Assembly (NCBI GenBank): GCA_001464065.1
Contig: LNDN01000015.1
Span: 1-37,255 of the forward strand
DNA from: Acidobacteria bacterium Ga0077522
GTDB taxonomy: Bacteria > Acidobacteriota > Vicinamibacteria > Vicinamibacterales > Vicinamibacteraceae
DNA: 37,255 nucleotides
Direction: 5' to 3'
In this document: positions 23,876 to 33,384 of the stretch, piece after piece
Layout of the letters: every line of letters begins with the position of its first letter
How positions within the stretch are numbered: the stretch's first letter is position 1
The notes under the pieces: generated by a model
Seen by the model: only the letters and a program-made list of their open reading frames with translations
What the model was told of the DNA's origin: nothing
Databases searched by the model: none
Position numbers and translations under genes: made by a program

Positions 23876-25242
23876 CGATCAAGCGTTCGCGCCGCCAGTT
23901 CCTCAACACCGTCGCCGCCGGCGGCGCGTCGCTGGTGGCCGCGCGCCCGGCGCACGCGGCACCGCGACAGGCCCTCCCCCAGGCCGCCCCCGCTGCGGCG
24001 ACGCGTCCGGCCGTGCTCGGCGGCACACCGGTGCGCACCGCCGCCTTCCCGAACTGGCCGGTCCAGGATGCGCGCGAGGAGCAGGCGCTGATCTCCGTCC
24101 TCAAGAGCGGCAAGTGGGGACGCGGCGGCGGAGGCCAGGTCAAGGCCTTCGAAGACCGCTATGCCGCGGCCACCGGCACCCGCGCCTGTCTGGCGACGGC
24201 CAACGGCACGTCGGCCCTGCTGACGGCGCTGGCGGCGATGGGCATCGGCGCCGGCGACGAAGTGATCGTGCCGCCCTACACCTTCGTGGCGACGATCAAC
24301 GCCGTGCTGATGCTCAACGCGCTGCCCGTGTTCGTCGACACGGACATCGAGACCTTCCAGATCGACGCTCGCAAGATCGCCGCGGCGATCACGCCGCAGA
24401 CGCGGCTCCTCCTGCCGGTCCATCTCGGCGGATCGGTGGCCGACATGGATGCCATCATGGCGCTCTCCACGGCCCGCAGCATCCCGGTCCTCGAAGATGC
24501 CTGCCAGTCGCACCTGGCGCAGTGGAAGGGCCGGCACGTCGGATCCCTGGGCACCGCGGGCTGCTTCTCCTTCCAGGCCAGCAAGAACCTGAACAGCGGC
24601 GAGGGCGGCGCCATCATCAGCAACGACACCGCCCTGGTGGACCGCGCCCACGCGTTCCACAACAACGGACGGCCGGGCTCCGGCAGCGACTTCGCCTATC
24701 GCCACACGGGCCTCAACCTGCGCCTGACCGAGTTCCAGGCCGCGCTCCTGCTCGCGCAGATGACCCGTCTCGACGCGCAGGCCGTGCAGCGCGAGACCAA
24801 CGCCGCCTACCTGACGACCGAACTGGCGCAGATTCCCGGCATCACGCCGGCGAAGATGTACCCGGGCGTGACGCGCAACGCCTATCACCTGTACATGTTC
24901 CGCTACGACCCGGCGGGCTTTGCCGGCCTGTCGCGCGCCGCCTTCCTGAAGGCCATGCGTGCCGAGGGCGTGCCCGCCAGCGCCGGCTACTCGCCGCTCA
25001 ACGCGGAGCCGTTCCTCGCCGCGACGTTCGCGTCGACGGCCTATCAGCGCATCTACGGTCCTGCCGCGCTGGCGTCGGCCGCCGAACGCAGCCGCACCCC
25101 GCAGAACGATCGCCTCTGCGCCGAAGCCGTGTGGCTGACGCAGACGATGCTGCTCGGGCCGCGCGAGGACATGGACCACATCGTGGCGGCCGTGCGGAAG
25201 ATCCAGACGCATGCCGGCGACATCGCCCGTCAGTCCAACTAG
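23872..25242 (+). CDS. Tat-exported DegT/DnrJ/EryC1-type PLP enzyme
   Basis: The protein has 456 residues. A twin-arginine signal ([17 protein letters not shown], cleavage near AHA) precedes a full DegT/StrS aminotransferase: [67 protein letters not shown], then the PLP-binding lysine K238 in [14 protein letters not shown]. Family members normally make amino sugars in the cytoplasm, so a periplasmic member is unusual. The enzyme would fold with PLP inside and cross by Tat. It is translationally coupled to the ceramidase-like gene and followed 15 bases later by the importer ATPase gene. Confidence 0.9.
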   Translation: MTIKRSRRQFLNTVAAGGASLVAARPAHAAPRQALPQAAPAAATRPAVLGGTPVRTAAFPNWPVQDAREEQALISVLKSGKWGRGGGGQVKAFEDRYAAATGTRACLATANGTSALLTALAAMGIGAGDEVIVPPYTFVATINAVLMLNALPVFVDTDIETFQIDARKIAAAITPQTRLLLPVHLGGSVADMDAIMALSTARSIPVLEDACQSHLAQWKGRHVGSLGTAGCFSFQASKNLNSGEGGAIISNDTALVDRAHAFHNNGRPGSGSDFAYRHTGLNLRLTEFQAALLLAQMTRLDAQAVQRETNAAYLTTELAQIPGITPAKMYPGVTRNAYHLYMFRYDPAGFAGLSRAAFLKAMRAEGVPASAGYSPLNAEPFLAATFASTAYQRIYGPAALASAAERSRTPQNDRLCAEAVWLTQTMLLGPREDMDHIVAAVRKIQTHAGDIARQSN

Positions 25243-25257
25243 GCGCCGCAACCCCCG

Positions 25258-26007
<750 letters not shown>

Positions 26008-26011
26008 CCGC

Positions 26012-27547
26012 GTGGACGTGATCCGCTTCTGGCTCGATCACCGCGCCGAGGTGCTGGCGCTGCTCGGTCAGCACGTGCTGCTGGCCGGCCTGTCGACGCT
26101 GGTGGCCACGGCGATCGCCGTGCCGCTCGGGATTGCCGCGGCGCATCGCCCTCGCCTGAGCGCCCCTCTGGTCGGCCTCGCCAACGCCGTCCAGACCATT
26201 CCCAGCCTGGCGATGTTCGGCTTCCTGCTGCCCCTGCCGGTGCTCGGCGGCGTCGGATCGCGGACGGCCATCCTGGCGCTGACGCTGTACGCCCTGCTGC
26301 CCATCCTGCGGACGACGATCACCGGCATCACCGGCATCGATCGATCCGTGCGTGACGCCGGCGTGGCGCTCGGCATGACGCCGCGACAACTGCTGTGGCA
26401 GGTCGAAATCCCGCTCGCGATCCCCAGCATCGCGTCGGGCATTCGCATCGCCGCCGTGGTGGCCGTCGGGTCGGCCACCATCGCGGCCGCGGTCGGCGCC
26501 GGCGGTCTCGGCGAGTACATCTATCGCGGACTCGCCATGGTCGACTCCACGGTGATCCTCGCGGGGGCCATCCCGGCGGCGGCGCTGGCCCTGCTCGTGG
26601 ACGGCGCACTGTGGTGGGTGCAGCAGCGATCGACGCGCCGACATCGGCGACGGACCGTGCGCGGCCCGCTCCTGGCCGCAGGGGTGCTCGGCGTGGTTGG
26701 CCTCTCGACATGGGCGGTGCTGGCGTGGCGGGCGAGCGACGTCGTGGTCGTGGGCTCGAAGAACTTCGCCGAGCAGCTGGTCCTCGGCGAGATCGTCGCC
26801 CAGACGATCGAGGGCACCGGTCTGCGTGTCGACCGTCGACTCAACCTCGGCGGCACGCTGATCTGCGACCGTGCCCTGCTCTCGGGTGACATCGACATCT
26901 ACGTCGAGTACACCGGCACGGCCCTGACGGCGGTGTTCAACCAGCCGACCGGCACGTCGCGGCGCGAGGTCACGCGGACGGTCCGCGAACTCTACGCCCG
27001 CAGCGGCCGCACGCTGCTGCCGCCGCTCGGCTTCGACAACACCTTCGCGATGCTGGTCCGCGGCGCAGACGCCCGGGCGCGCGGTCTGCGCAGCATCGAG
27101 GACGCCGCGCGCGAGGCACCACGCTGGCGCGCCGCGTTCGGCTACGAGTTCCTCGACCGTCCGGACGGCTTCACCGGGCTGGCCCGCGCCTACGGCATCA
27201 CCCTGGCGGCGCCGCCGACGTCGATGGACCTGTCGCTCACGTATCGCGCGCTCGCCTCCGGCCAGGTCGACCTGATCGCCGGCGACGCCACGTCCGGGCT
27301 GATTCGTGCCCTCGACCTCGTCGCGCTCGAGGACACGCGCGGCTACTTCCCGCCCTACGACGCCGTGCCGGTCGCGCGGGCGGAGACCCTGCTGCGGCAT
27401 CCGGCGATGCGCACCGCCATCGAGTCCCTGACCGGGCGTGTGACGGCCGCCCACATGCGCGAGATGAACTACCGCGTCGAGGCGCTGCGCCAGCCGCCGG
27501 CCGACGTGGCGCGGGCGTTCCTCGCCGGCGAGATCGTCGTGCCATGA
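26012..27547 (+). CDS. fused permease and substrate-binding protein, OpuC/EgtU-like
   Basis: The protein has 511 residues. The N-terminal half (1 to about 205) is a BPD-type permease (VQTIPSLAMFGFLLPLPVLG; GVALGMTPRQLLWQVEIPLA; GAGGLGEYIYRGLAMVD). A basic linker and an extra membrane segment (LLAAGVLGVVGLSTWAVLAW) tether a periplasmic OpuAC/OsmF-type binding domain (about 250-511: VGSKNFAEQLVLGEIVAQTI, DIDIYVEYTGTAL, DLIAGDATSGLIRALDLVAL). The same fusion is known from the ergothioneine importer EgtU and from some choline/betaine importers. The ligand cannot be told from sequence alone. The start is GTG 26012 or GTG 26018. The stop overlaps the next ATG (27544-27547). Confidence 0.9.
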   Translation: MDVIRFWLDHRAEVLALLGQHVLLAGLSTLVATAIAVPLGIAAAHRPRLSAPLVGLANAVQTIPSLAMFGFLLPLPVLGGVGSRTAILALTLYALLPILRTTITGITGIDRSVRDAGVALGMTPRQLLWQVEIPLAIPSIASGIRIAAVVAVGSATIAAAVGAGGLGEYIYRGLAMVDSTVILAGAIPAAALALLVDGALWWVQQRSTRRHRRRTVRGPLLAAGVLGVVGLSTWAVLAWRASDVVVVGSKNFAEQLVLGEIVAQTIEGTGLRVDRRLNLGGTLICDRALLSGDIDIYVEYTGTALTAVFNQPTGTSRREVTRTVRELYARSGRTLLPPLGFDNTFAMLVRGADARARGLRSIEDAAREAPRWRAAFGYEFLDRPDGFTGLARAYGITLAAPPTSMDLSLTYRALASGQVDLIAGDATSGLIRALDLVALEDTRGYFPPYDAVPVARAETLLRHPAMRTAIESLTGRVTAAHMREMNYRVEALRQPPADVARAFLAGEIVVP

Positions 27548-29322
27548 GTGGCGACTCGCCGCGCGCGACCTGGCACTTCCTGCTGCAGCTGATCACGCCC
27601 TATCGCGGGTCGCTCTCGCTCGTCGCGCTGGCGCTGCTGGTGCAGACGTTCGCGCGCCTGGCCTCGCCCTGGCCGCTGAAGGTCGTGCTCGACTCCGTGC
27701 TGGGCGGCATGCCGCTGCCTGCGCTGCTGGCGCCACTGGTCGGTGCCGGCACGCCCATCGCCATCCTCGACGCGGCTGTCGTCGCCACCATCGCCATCGC
27801 GCTCATCGAGGCGGCCGCCGGCTACGCCAGCGCGTACTACACGGCCAGCGTCGGCCAGTGGGTGGCCCACGACCTGCGCCAGACCGTCTACGCCCACCTG
27901 CAGCGCCTCTCCCTCTCGTTTCACGAGCGGCGTCAGGTCGGTCCCCTCATCAGCACGATCACCGACGACGTCAAGGCGGTGCAGGACTTCGCGTCGCAGT
28001 CGCTGGTGTCGATGGTGGTGGACGCCCTGACGATCGTCGGCGTGCTGGTGGTGATGCTGTCGCTGAACTGGAACTTCACGCTCATCGCCCTGTCGGTCAC
28101 GCCGCTCCTCGCGCTGTTCGTGTATCGCCTGCGGCACCTCGTGCGCGTGTCCACGCACGACGTCCGGCGCCGGCAGAGCGAGATCGTGTCGATCGTCCAG
28201 GAAGGACTGACCTCGATTCGCGTCGTCAAGGCCTTCGCCCAGGGCCGCTTCGAACTGCAGCGGCTCGATGCCAAGAGCCTCGAGAGCGTCGAGGCCGGGC
28301 TGCGCGCGCGCCGCATCCGCGCCCTGCTGCCGTCGCTCGTCACGGTGCTGGTGGCGACCGGCACGGCGGCGGTGCTGTGGTTCGGCGCTCGACTGGTGCT
28401 CCAGGGACAGATGAGCGCCGGCGCGCTCGTCGTCTTTCTCGCCTATCTGACCCGGCTGTTCACGCCCATCCAGAACCTCGCCCGGACGAGCAACGCCATC
28501 GCCCAGGCGTCGGTCGGCCTGGAGCGCGTGCGTGAGGTGCTGGCGGCGGACGAACGCCTGGCGCGCGCCCCGCACGCGCGCACGCTGGCGCAGGTCGCGG
28601 GCCGCGTCGAGTTCCGGGGCGTGCACTTCGCCTACGTGGCGGGGCGTCCGGTGTTGCACGACATCTCCTTCGTGGCGGCACCTGGCGAGATGATTGGTCT
28701 GGTCGGGCGCAGCGGCAGCGGCAAGAGCACCCTCGCCAGCCTCATCGCGCGCTTCTACGACCCGACTGCCGGGCAGGTGCTGGTCGATGGCATCGACATC
28801 CGGGAGGTCACCGCGCGATCGCTGCGGCGACACATCGGCTTCGTGCTGCAGGAGACCCAGCTGTTTCATGCGCCGGTCTGGCAGAACATTGCCTACGGCA
28901 GTCCCGATGCGACGCGCGAGGCCATCGTCGCCGCCGCGACCCAGGCGCACGCGCACGCCTTCATCGAGGCCCTGCCGGAGGGCTACGACACGGTCGTCGG
29001 CCAGGGCGGGGTGCCGCTCTCGGGCGGGCAGCGGCAGCGCATCGGGATTGCGCGCGCCATGATCCGCAACGCGCCGATCGTCATCCTCGACGAACCAACC
29101 TCGGGGCTCGACGCCGAGTCGGAGGCGCTGGTGTTCGACGCCTTCGGACGCCTGCTCGAGGGACGCACCGCCTTCGTCATCGCGCATCGTCTCGCCACCA
29201 TTCGTCGCGCCGACCAGATTCTCGTCCTCGACCAGGGGCGCATCGTCGAGCACGGCACGCATGACGCCCTGACGGCGGCTGGCGGGCTGTATGCCAGCCT
29301 GCTCGAGGAGCGCGAGAGGTAG
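27544..29322 (+). CDS. MsbA/BmrA-type ABC exporter
   Basis: The protein has 592 residues, a half-transporter with six membrane helices (about 15-320) and a nucleotide-binding domain. Motifs are Walker A GRSGSGKST (K394), Q-loop FVLQETQLF, signature LSGGQRQRIGIARAM, Walker B IVILDEPTSGLD and H-loop IAHRLATI. FHERRQVGPLISTITDDVKA is the conserved coupling region. It should dimerise and flip a lipid, glycolipid or drug-like compound. Its ATG overlaps the stop of the importer fusion, so import and export genes are translated together. The substrate is unknown. Confidence 0.93.
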   Translation: MSGDSPRATWHFLLQLITPYRGSLSLVALALLVQTFARLASPWPLKVVLDSVLGGMPLPALLAPLVGAGTPIAILDAAVVATIAIALIEAAAGYASAYYTASVGQWVAHDLRQTVYAHLQRLSLSFHERRQVGPLISTITDDVKAVQDFASQSLVSMVVDALTIVGVLVVMLSLNWNFTLIALSVTPLLALFVYRLRHLVRVSTHDVRRRQSEIVSIVQEGLTSIRVVKAFAQGRFELQRLDAKSLESVEAGLRARRIRALLPSLVTVLVATGTAAVLWFGARLVLQGQMSAGALVVFLAYLTRLFTPIQNLARTSNAIAQASVGLERVREVLAADERLARAPHARTLAQVAGRVEFRGVHFAYVAGRPVLHDISFVAAPGEMIGLVGRSGSGKSTLASLIARFYDPTAGQVLVDGIDIREVTARSLRRHIGFVLQETQLFHAPVWQNIAYGSPDATREAIVAAATQAHAHAFIEALPEGYDTVVGQGGVPLSGGQRQRIGIARAMIRNAPIVILDEPTSGLDAESEALVFDAFGRLLEGRTAFVIAHRLATIRRADQILVLDQGRIVEHGTHDALTAAGGLYASLLEERER

Positions 29323-29332
29323 GATTTCCCCC

Positions 29333-31711
29333 GTGCCCCACTTCCATCGCCTGCTGCTGTCGTGTCTGTTCGCGCTGTGCTCGCTCCTGCTCGGCCCCGG
29401 CCGCGCCGGGGCCGTCGACCTCGTCGACCTGTCGACCGCCACCATCGTCGTGCGACCGGATCCCCGCCCGCAGGGCGAGAAGATGGCTGCGCAGGTGTTG
29501 CAGGAGGAACTCGAGCAGCGGCTCGGTGTCCGACTGCCCGTGAGCACGACGTGGCCTCGGGACGCGTCGACCGCCATCGTCATCGCGTCGGGCCTGCAGT
29601 CTGGCGTTGGCGCCGAAGGATTCCACCTCGCCGTCGACCGGACCGGCGATCGCACCGTGGTGCGGGTGACCGGCGTCGATGGGCGGGGGACGCTGTTCGG
29701 CGTCGGTCACCTGCTGCGGCAACTGCGCTGGACGCCTGGCAGGGCTGGCGGCCTGGCGAGCGGGCTGCCGGTCGACCTCGACGTCACGTCGGCACCGGCC
29801 TACGCGATCCGTGGCCATCAGCTCGGCTACCGCCAGCACTCCAACACCTACGACGCCTGGGACGAGGCGGCCTACGACCGCTACATCCGCGAGCTGGCCT
29901 TGTTCGGGGCCAACAGCATCGAGAACATCCCGCTGCAGGACCCGCGCGTCAGCCCCCACTTCCGTGTGCCGCGCGACGAGATGAACGTGGCCATCAGCCG
30001 CGTCTGCGCCAGGTACGACCTCGACTACTGGATCTGGACGCCGGCCGACTTCGACCTGGCCGACACCGCCAGGCGGGCCGAGACCCTCGACACGCTCGAG
30101 GCCCTCTTTGCGAAGATGCCGCGGCTGGACGCCATCTTCGTGCCCGGCGGCGATCCCGGGCACAATGCCGCGTCGCTGGTGCTGCCGTACCTTGCGGACC
30201 TCGGCGCGCGCGTCCGGAAGCATCATCCCCGGGCGAAGGTGTGGCTGTCCCTGCAGTGGTTTCCGGCGCCGCAGGTCGACTGGATCTACGAGCAGATCAA
30301 CGCCACGGCGCTGCCGTGGCTCGGTGGACTGGTGGCAGGACCGAGCAGCCCGCCGCTGGCCGAGACCCGGGCGCGGCTGCATCCGCGCTACCGCCTGCGC
30401 GACTATCCGGACGTCACGCACACCGTCCGCGCGCAGTACGTCGTCCCCGACTGGGATCCGGCCTTCAACCTCACGCTGGGACGCGAGCCGATCAATCCGC
30501 GGCCCGTCTTCTACGCCGACCTGCACGATCGTATCGCCTCGCACAGCGACGGCTTCATCACCTACTCGGACGGCGTCAACGACGACGTCAACAAGGCGAT
30601 CTGGAGTCGGAAGGGCTGGGCGCCGGAGTCGGGCGCGCGCGACATCCTGATCGAGTACGCGCGGCTCTTCTTCGGCGAAGCGGTGGCCGAGCGCGCCGCC
30701 GATGGACTGCTGGCCCTCGAGAAGAACTGGGAAGGCCCACTGGCGACCAACGGCGCCGTGGACGGCACGCTGGCCACCTGGCAGCGTCTCGAGGCCGAGG
30801 TGCCGGCGCTGCAGGGGCAGTGGCGCTGGCAGCAGGCGCTGCTGCGCGCCTACTACGATGCCTACACCCGCCATCGGCTCCTGCGCGAGACCGACATCGA
30901 GCAGCGTGCCAACGCCGTGATGCTGGCCGCCGGATCGACCGGCGCGGCCGCGGCGGCCACGCGGGTGCGGACGCTGCTCGCCGAGGCGGACCTGCCGGGG
31001 CCACAGGAGGCGTGGCGCCGCCGCATCACCGATCTCGGCGCGGCGCTGTTCTCGTCGATCGGCATGCAGCTGGATACCCCCACCTACAAGGCGAGTGGCA
31101 CCGAGCGCGGTGCGGTGCTGGACTTCCTGCACTACCCGCTGAACAACCGCTGGTGGCTGGAAGACGAACTCCTTCGCGTGCTGGCGCTGCCCGACGAACC
31201 CGCGCGGGTCGCCGCGCTCGAGGCCCTCGCGCGATGGGAGTCACCGGGCCCCGGCAGCTTCTACGACGACCTCGGCCACGTCGGTCGTTCGCCACACGTG
31301 CGGAAGGCGCGGGTGAGTGGGGCCAACCCGCCGGAACTCGAGGACGGCCCGACGCCTCACTTCACCTGGGAGAACGACGGTCGCAGTCGCAAGCGGCTCT
31401 CGTGGCAGGTGAGCTTGCGCTGGCCGATCGCGCTCGTGTACGAGCAGGTCGACCCTGCCGCCGAGTACCTCGTGCGGCTGAACGGCAACGGGGACGTCCG
31501 GTTGCGCATCAACGGCGTCCCGGTCCAGGCGCGCCACGCCAGTACGACGCTCGGCGACCCGAAGGAATACGTCGTGCCGGCCGACGCCGTGCAGTCACGA
31601 CGCATCGTCCTGACGTTCGACGACATCGACGAAAGCGACCGCAACTGGCGCCAGCACTCGCGCCTGCACGAGGCGTGGCTCGTGAAGCGGTCGGCACGAG
31701 GAGCGCCATGA
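29333..31711 (+). CDS. secreted GH20/GH67-like glycosidase-related protein
   Basis: The protein has 792 residues. A signal peptide (LLLSCLFALCSLLLGPGRAGA) is followed by an alpha/beta domain like that preceding GH20 and GH67 barrels (QVLQEELEQRLGVRLPV; GVDGRGTLFGVGHLLRQL). A barrel starts at AYAIRGHQLGYRQHSNTYDA. Where GH20 enzymes have the catalytic GGDE, this protein has FVPGGDPGHN (D274, P275), so the usual Asp-Glu pair is not conserved. The C-terminal 150 residues are beta-rich and may bind sugar (YLVRLNGNGDVRLRINGVPV). The GTG start follows AGGTAGGA. The stop overlaps the next ATG. The substrate is unknown, and catalytic activity is uncertain. Confidence 0.75.
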   Translation: MPHFHRLLLSCLFALCSLLLGPGRAGAVDLVDLSTATIVVRPDPRPQGEKMAAQVLQEELEQRLGVRLPVSTTWPRDASTAIVIASGLQSGVGAEGFHLAVDRTGDRTVVRVTGVDGRGTLFGVGHLLRQLRWTPGRAGGLASGLPVDLDVTSAPAYAIRGHQLGYRQHSNTYDAWDEAAYDRYIRELALFGANSIENIPLQDPRVSPHFRVPRDEMNVAISRVCARYDLDYWIWTPADFDLADTARRAETLDTLEALFAKMPRLDAIFVPGGDPGHNAASLVLPYLADLGARVRKHHPRAKVWLSLQWFPAPQVDWIYEQINATALPWLGGLVAGPSSPPLAETRARLHPRYRLRDYPDVTHTVRAQYVVPDWDPAFNLTLGREPINPRPVFYADLHDRIASHSDGFITYSDGVNDDVNKAIWSRKGWAPESGARDILIEYARLFFGEAVAERAADGLLALEKNWEGPLATNGAVDGTLATWQRLEAEVPALQGQWRWQQALLRAYYDAYTRHRLLRETDIEQRANAVMLAAGSTGAAAAATRVRTLLAEADLPGPQEAWRRRITDLGAALFSSIGMQLDTPTYKASGTERGAVLDFLHYPLNNRWWLEDELLRVLALPDEPARVAALEALARWESPGPGSFYDDLGHVGRSPHVRKARVSGANPPELEDGPTPHFTWENDGRSRKRLSWQVSLRWPIALVYEQVDPAAEYLVRLNGNGDVRLRINGVPVQARHASTTLGDPKEYVVPADAVQSRRIVLTFDDIDESDRNWRQHSRLHEAWLVKRSARGAP

Positions 31712-32751
31712 CCACCCGTGACCTGCTGCGTGGCCTGCTCGCCGGCGCCTGCCTGGTCACGCGAGCGGTGGTGGTGTCGGCGCAGTCGGCGCCTGTCCCG
31801 TCGCCGTCGGCGCTGATGCCGGCGCTGACCGCGGCCCTGTCGACCTACGACGTGGTGCTGAAGCCGGATACGGAGGCCGCCGAGTGGTGGGCCGGGGCGC
31901 CCTCGGTGGTGCGGGACCAGCACGGCATCGTCTGGATGGCGGCGCGCATGCGCAGCCCCGAGGCCCCACGCGGGCAGCGCGGCTACGAGATTCGCCTGCT
32001 TCGCAGCGACGACGGCGTCAGGTTCGAGACGGTCCATCGCATCCGTCGTGCCGACGTGCCGGTGGCGGGCTTCGAGCGTCCCGCCTTGCTGATCGACCCT
32101 GTGACCCGGCGCTTCAAGCTCTATCTCTGCGGGGCATGGCAGGGCGGGCCGTGGGCGATCCTGAAGCTGGACGACGCCGAGTCGCCGACAGGGTTTCGCG
32201 CCTCGACCGCCCGACCGGTCATCACGGCACCGCCGCAACGGTCGGCGCGAGACGTCGGGGTGCACGAGTACAACGACCCCGTCGTGGTGCACGATGGACG
32301 ACAGTGGCATGCGTACGTGACGGGGTACGCGCGTCAGAACGAGCGGACCTATCACTACACGAGCGACGACGGCGAGCGGTGGCGCCCGGTCGGCGACGTC
32401 AACGCGCCGATCCTCGACCTGACGGGGTGGCGCAACTTTTTCGTGCGACCGGCCTCCGTGCTGCCAATCGGCGCCGGCTACCTGTTCGTCTACGAAGGGT
32501 CGTCGACGCGCTGGCACGATCCCGTCTACAACGTCGTGACGGGCCTCGCCTACACCTTCGACCTGCATCACCTGATCGATCTGACCCCCGAGGCTCCGCT
32601 GGCGGTCAGCACCACGCCCGGCCAGTTCCACACCTTCCGCTACTCGCACTGGCTGCGCGTCGGCGACGAGGTCTGGATCTACGCGGAGGTGGCCCGGCCG
32701 GACGATGCGCACGAGATTCGTCGATTCCGGCTGGCACTTCCGCCAGGGTGA
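31708..32751 (+). CDS. secreted five-bladed beta-propeller, GH43-like
   Basis: The protein has 347 residues. A signal peptide (LLRGLLAGACLVTRAVVVSAQ) precedes a propeller of the GH43/GH32/sialidase-like type, with repeated strand motifs (WWAGAPSVVRDQHGIVWMAA; YEIRLLRSDDGVRFE; HEYNDPVVVHDGRQWHAYVT; YHYTSDDGERWRPV). ND in the third motif and a later Glu (VYEGSS) could be catalytic acids, but I cannot assign them with certainty. The ATG overlaps the stop of the GH20-like gene (31708-31711) and has GAGGAG upstream, so both are probably secreted together to act on one glycan. Confidence 0.78.
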   Translation: MTTRDLLRGLLAGACLVTRAVVVSAQSAPVPSPSALMPALTAALSTYDVVLKPDTEAAEWWAGAPSVVRDQHGIVWMAARMRSPEAPRGQRGYEIRLLRSDDGVRFETVHRIRRADVPVAGFERPALLIDPVTRRFKLYLCGAWQGGPWAILKLDDAESPTGFRASTARPVITAPPQRSARDVGVHEYNDPVVVHDGRQWHAYVTGYARQNERTYHYTSDDGERWRPVGDVNAPILDLTGWRNFFVRPASVLPIGAGYLFVYEGSSTRWHDPVYNVVTGLAYTFDLHHLIDLTPEAPLAVSTTPGQFHTFRYSHWLRVGDEVWIYAEVARPDDAHEIRRFRLALPPG

Positions 32752-32808
32752 CCGGCGGCCCCCTGCTCTCACGCCCTTCTCACGGCCTCGGGAGGCATAC
32801 TTGTCGGG

Positions 32809-33381
32809 ATGCCTTGTCTCCAGATCGTCATCGTCAGCACCCGTCCGGGCCGAAAGGGCCCGGCGCTCGCCACCTGGTTCGAACAGCACGCCCGCGCCCA
32901 CGGCGCCTTCGAGGTCGAAGTGGTCGATCTCGCGGCCATGGCGCTGCCGGTCTTCGATGAGCCCGAACATCCCCGCCTGCGCAAGTACCAGCATGCGCAC
33001 ACCAGGGCGTGGAGCGAGACGGTGTCACGCGGCGACGCGTTCGTCTTCGTGACGCCCGAGTACAACTTCACCACGCCAGCCAGCCTGGTCAATGCGGTGA
33101 CCTACCTGTTCCACGAATGGGCCTGCAAGCCGGCGGCCTTCGTCAGTTACGGCGGTATCTCGGGGGGCCTCCGGGGCGTGCAGACCACCCGGCTGCTGCT
33201 GTCGAATCTGAAGGTCGTGCCGATCGTCGAGGCCGTCACCGTGCCGATGTTCGCCTCGCACATCGATGCCAGTGGTGTGTTCACCGGTGACGCGAAGCTC
33301 GACGCGTCGGCCGCCACCGTGCTCACCGAACTCGCCCGCTGGGAACAGGCGCTTCGTGTCCTGAGGACGCCGAAGGCCTGA
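32809..33381 (+). CDS. NADPH-dependent FMN reductase
   Basis: The protein has 190 residues of the flavodoxin-like NADPH-dependent FMN reductase family. The FMN phosphate loop is VSTRPGRKGPALATWF, the isoalloxazine site is VTPEYNFTTPASLVNAV, and SYGGISGGLRGVQTTRLLL is the third flavin loop. It should reduce quinones, chromate, azo compounds or free flavin in the cytoplasm. It follows the propeller gene by 57 bases, where CATACT (32796-32801) might be a -10 box, and its stop is only 3 bases before the P-type ATPase start, implying a shared transcript with that metal pump. Confidence 0.92.
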   Translation: MPCLQIVIVSTRPGRKGPALATWFEQHARAHGAFEVEVVDLAAMALPVFDEPEHPRLRKYQHAHTRAWSETVSRGDAFVFVTPEYNFTTPASLVNAVTYLFHEWACKPAAFVSYGGISGGLRGVQTTRLLLSNLKVVPIVEAVTVPMFASHIDASGVFTGDAKLDASAATVLTELARWEQALRVLRTPKA

Positions 33382-33384
33382 TCG

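Noticed and set aside
26012-27547. Firm naming as the ergothioneine importer egtU
   Set aside because: The fusion layout fits, but betaine/choline importers share it and I cannot verify the ligand pocket without an alignment.
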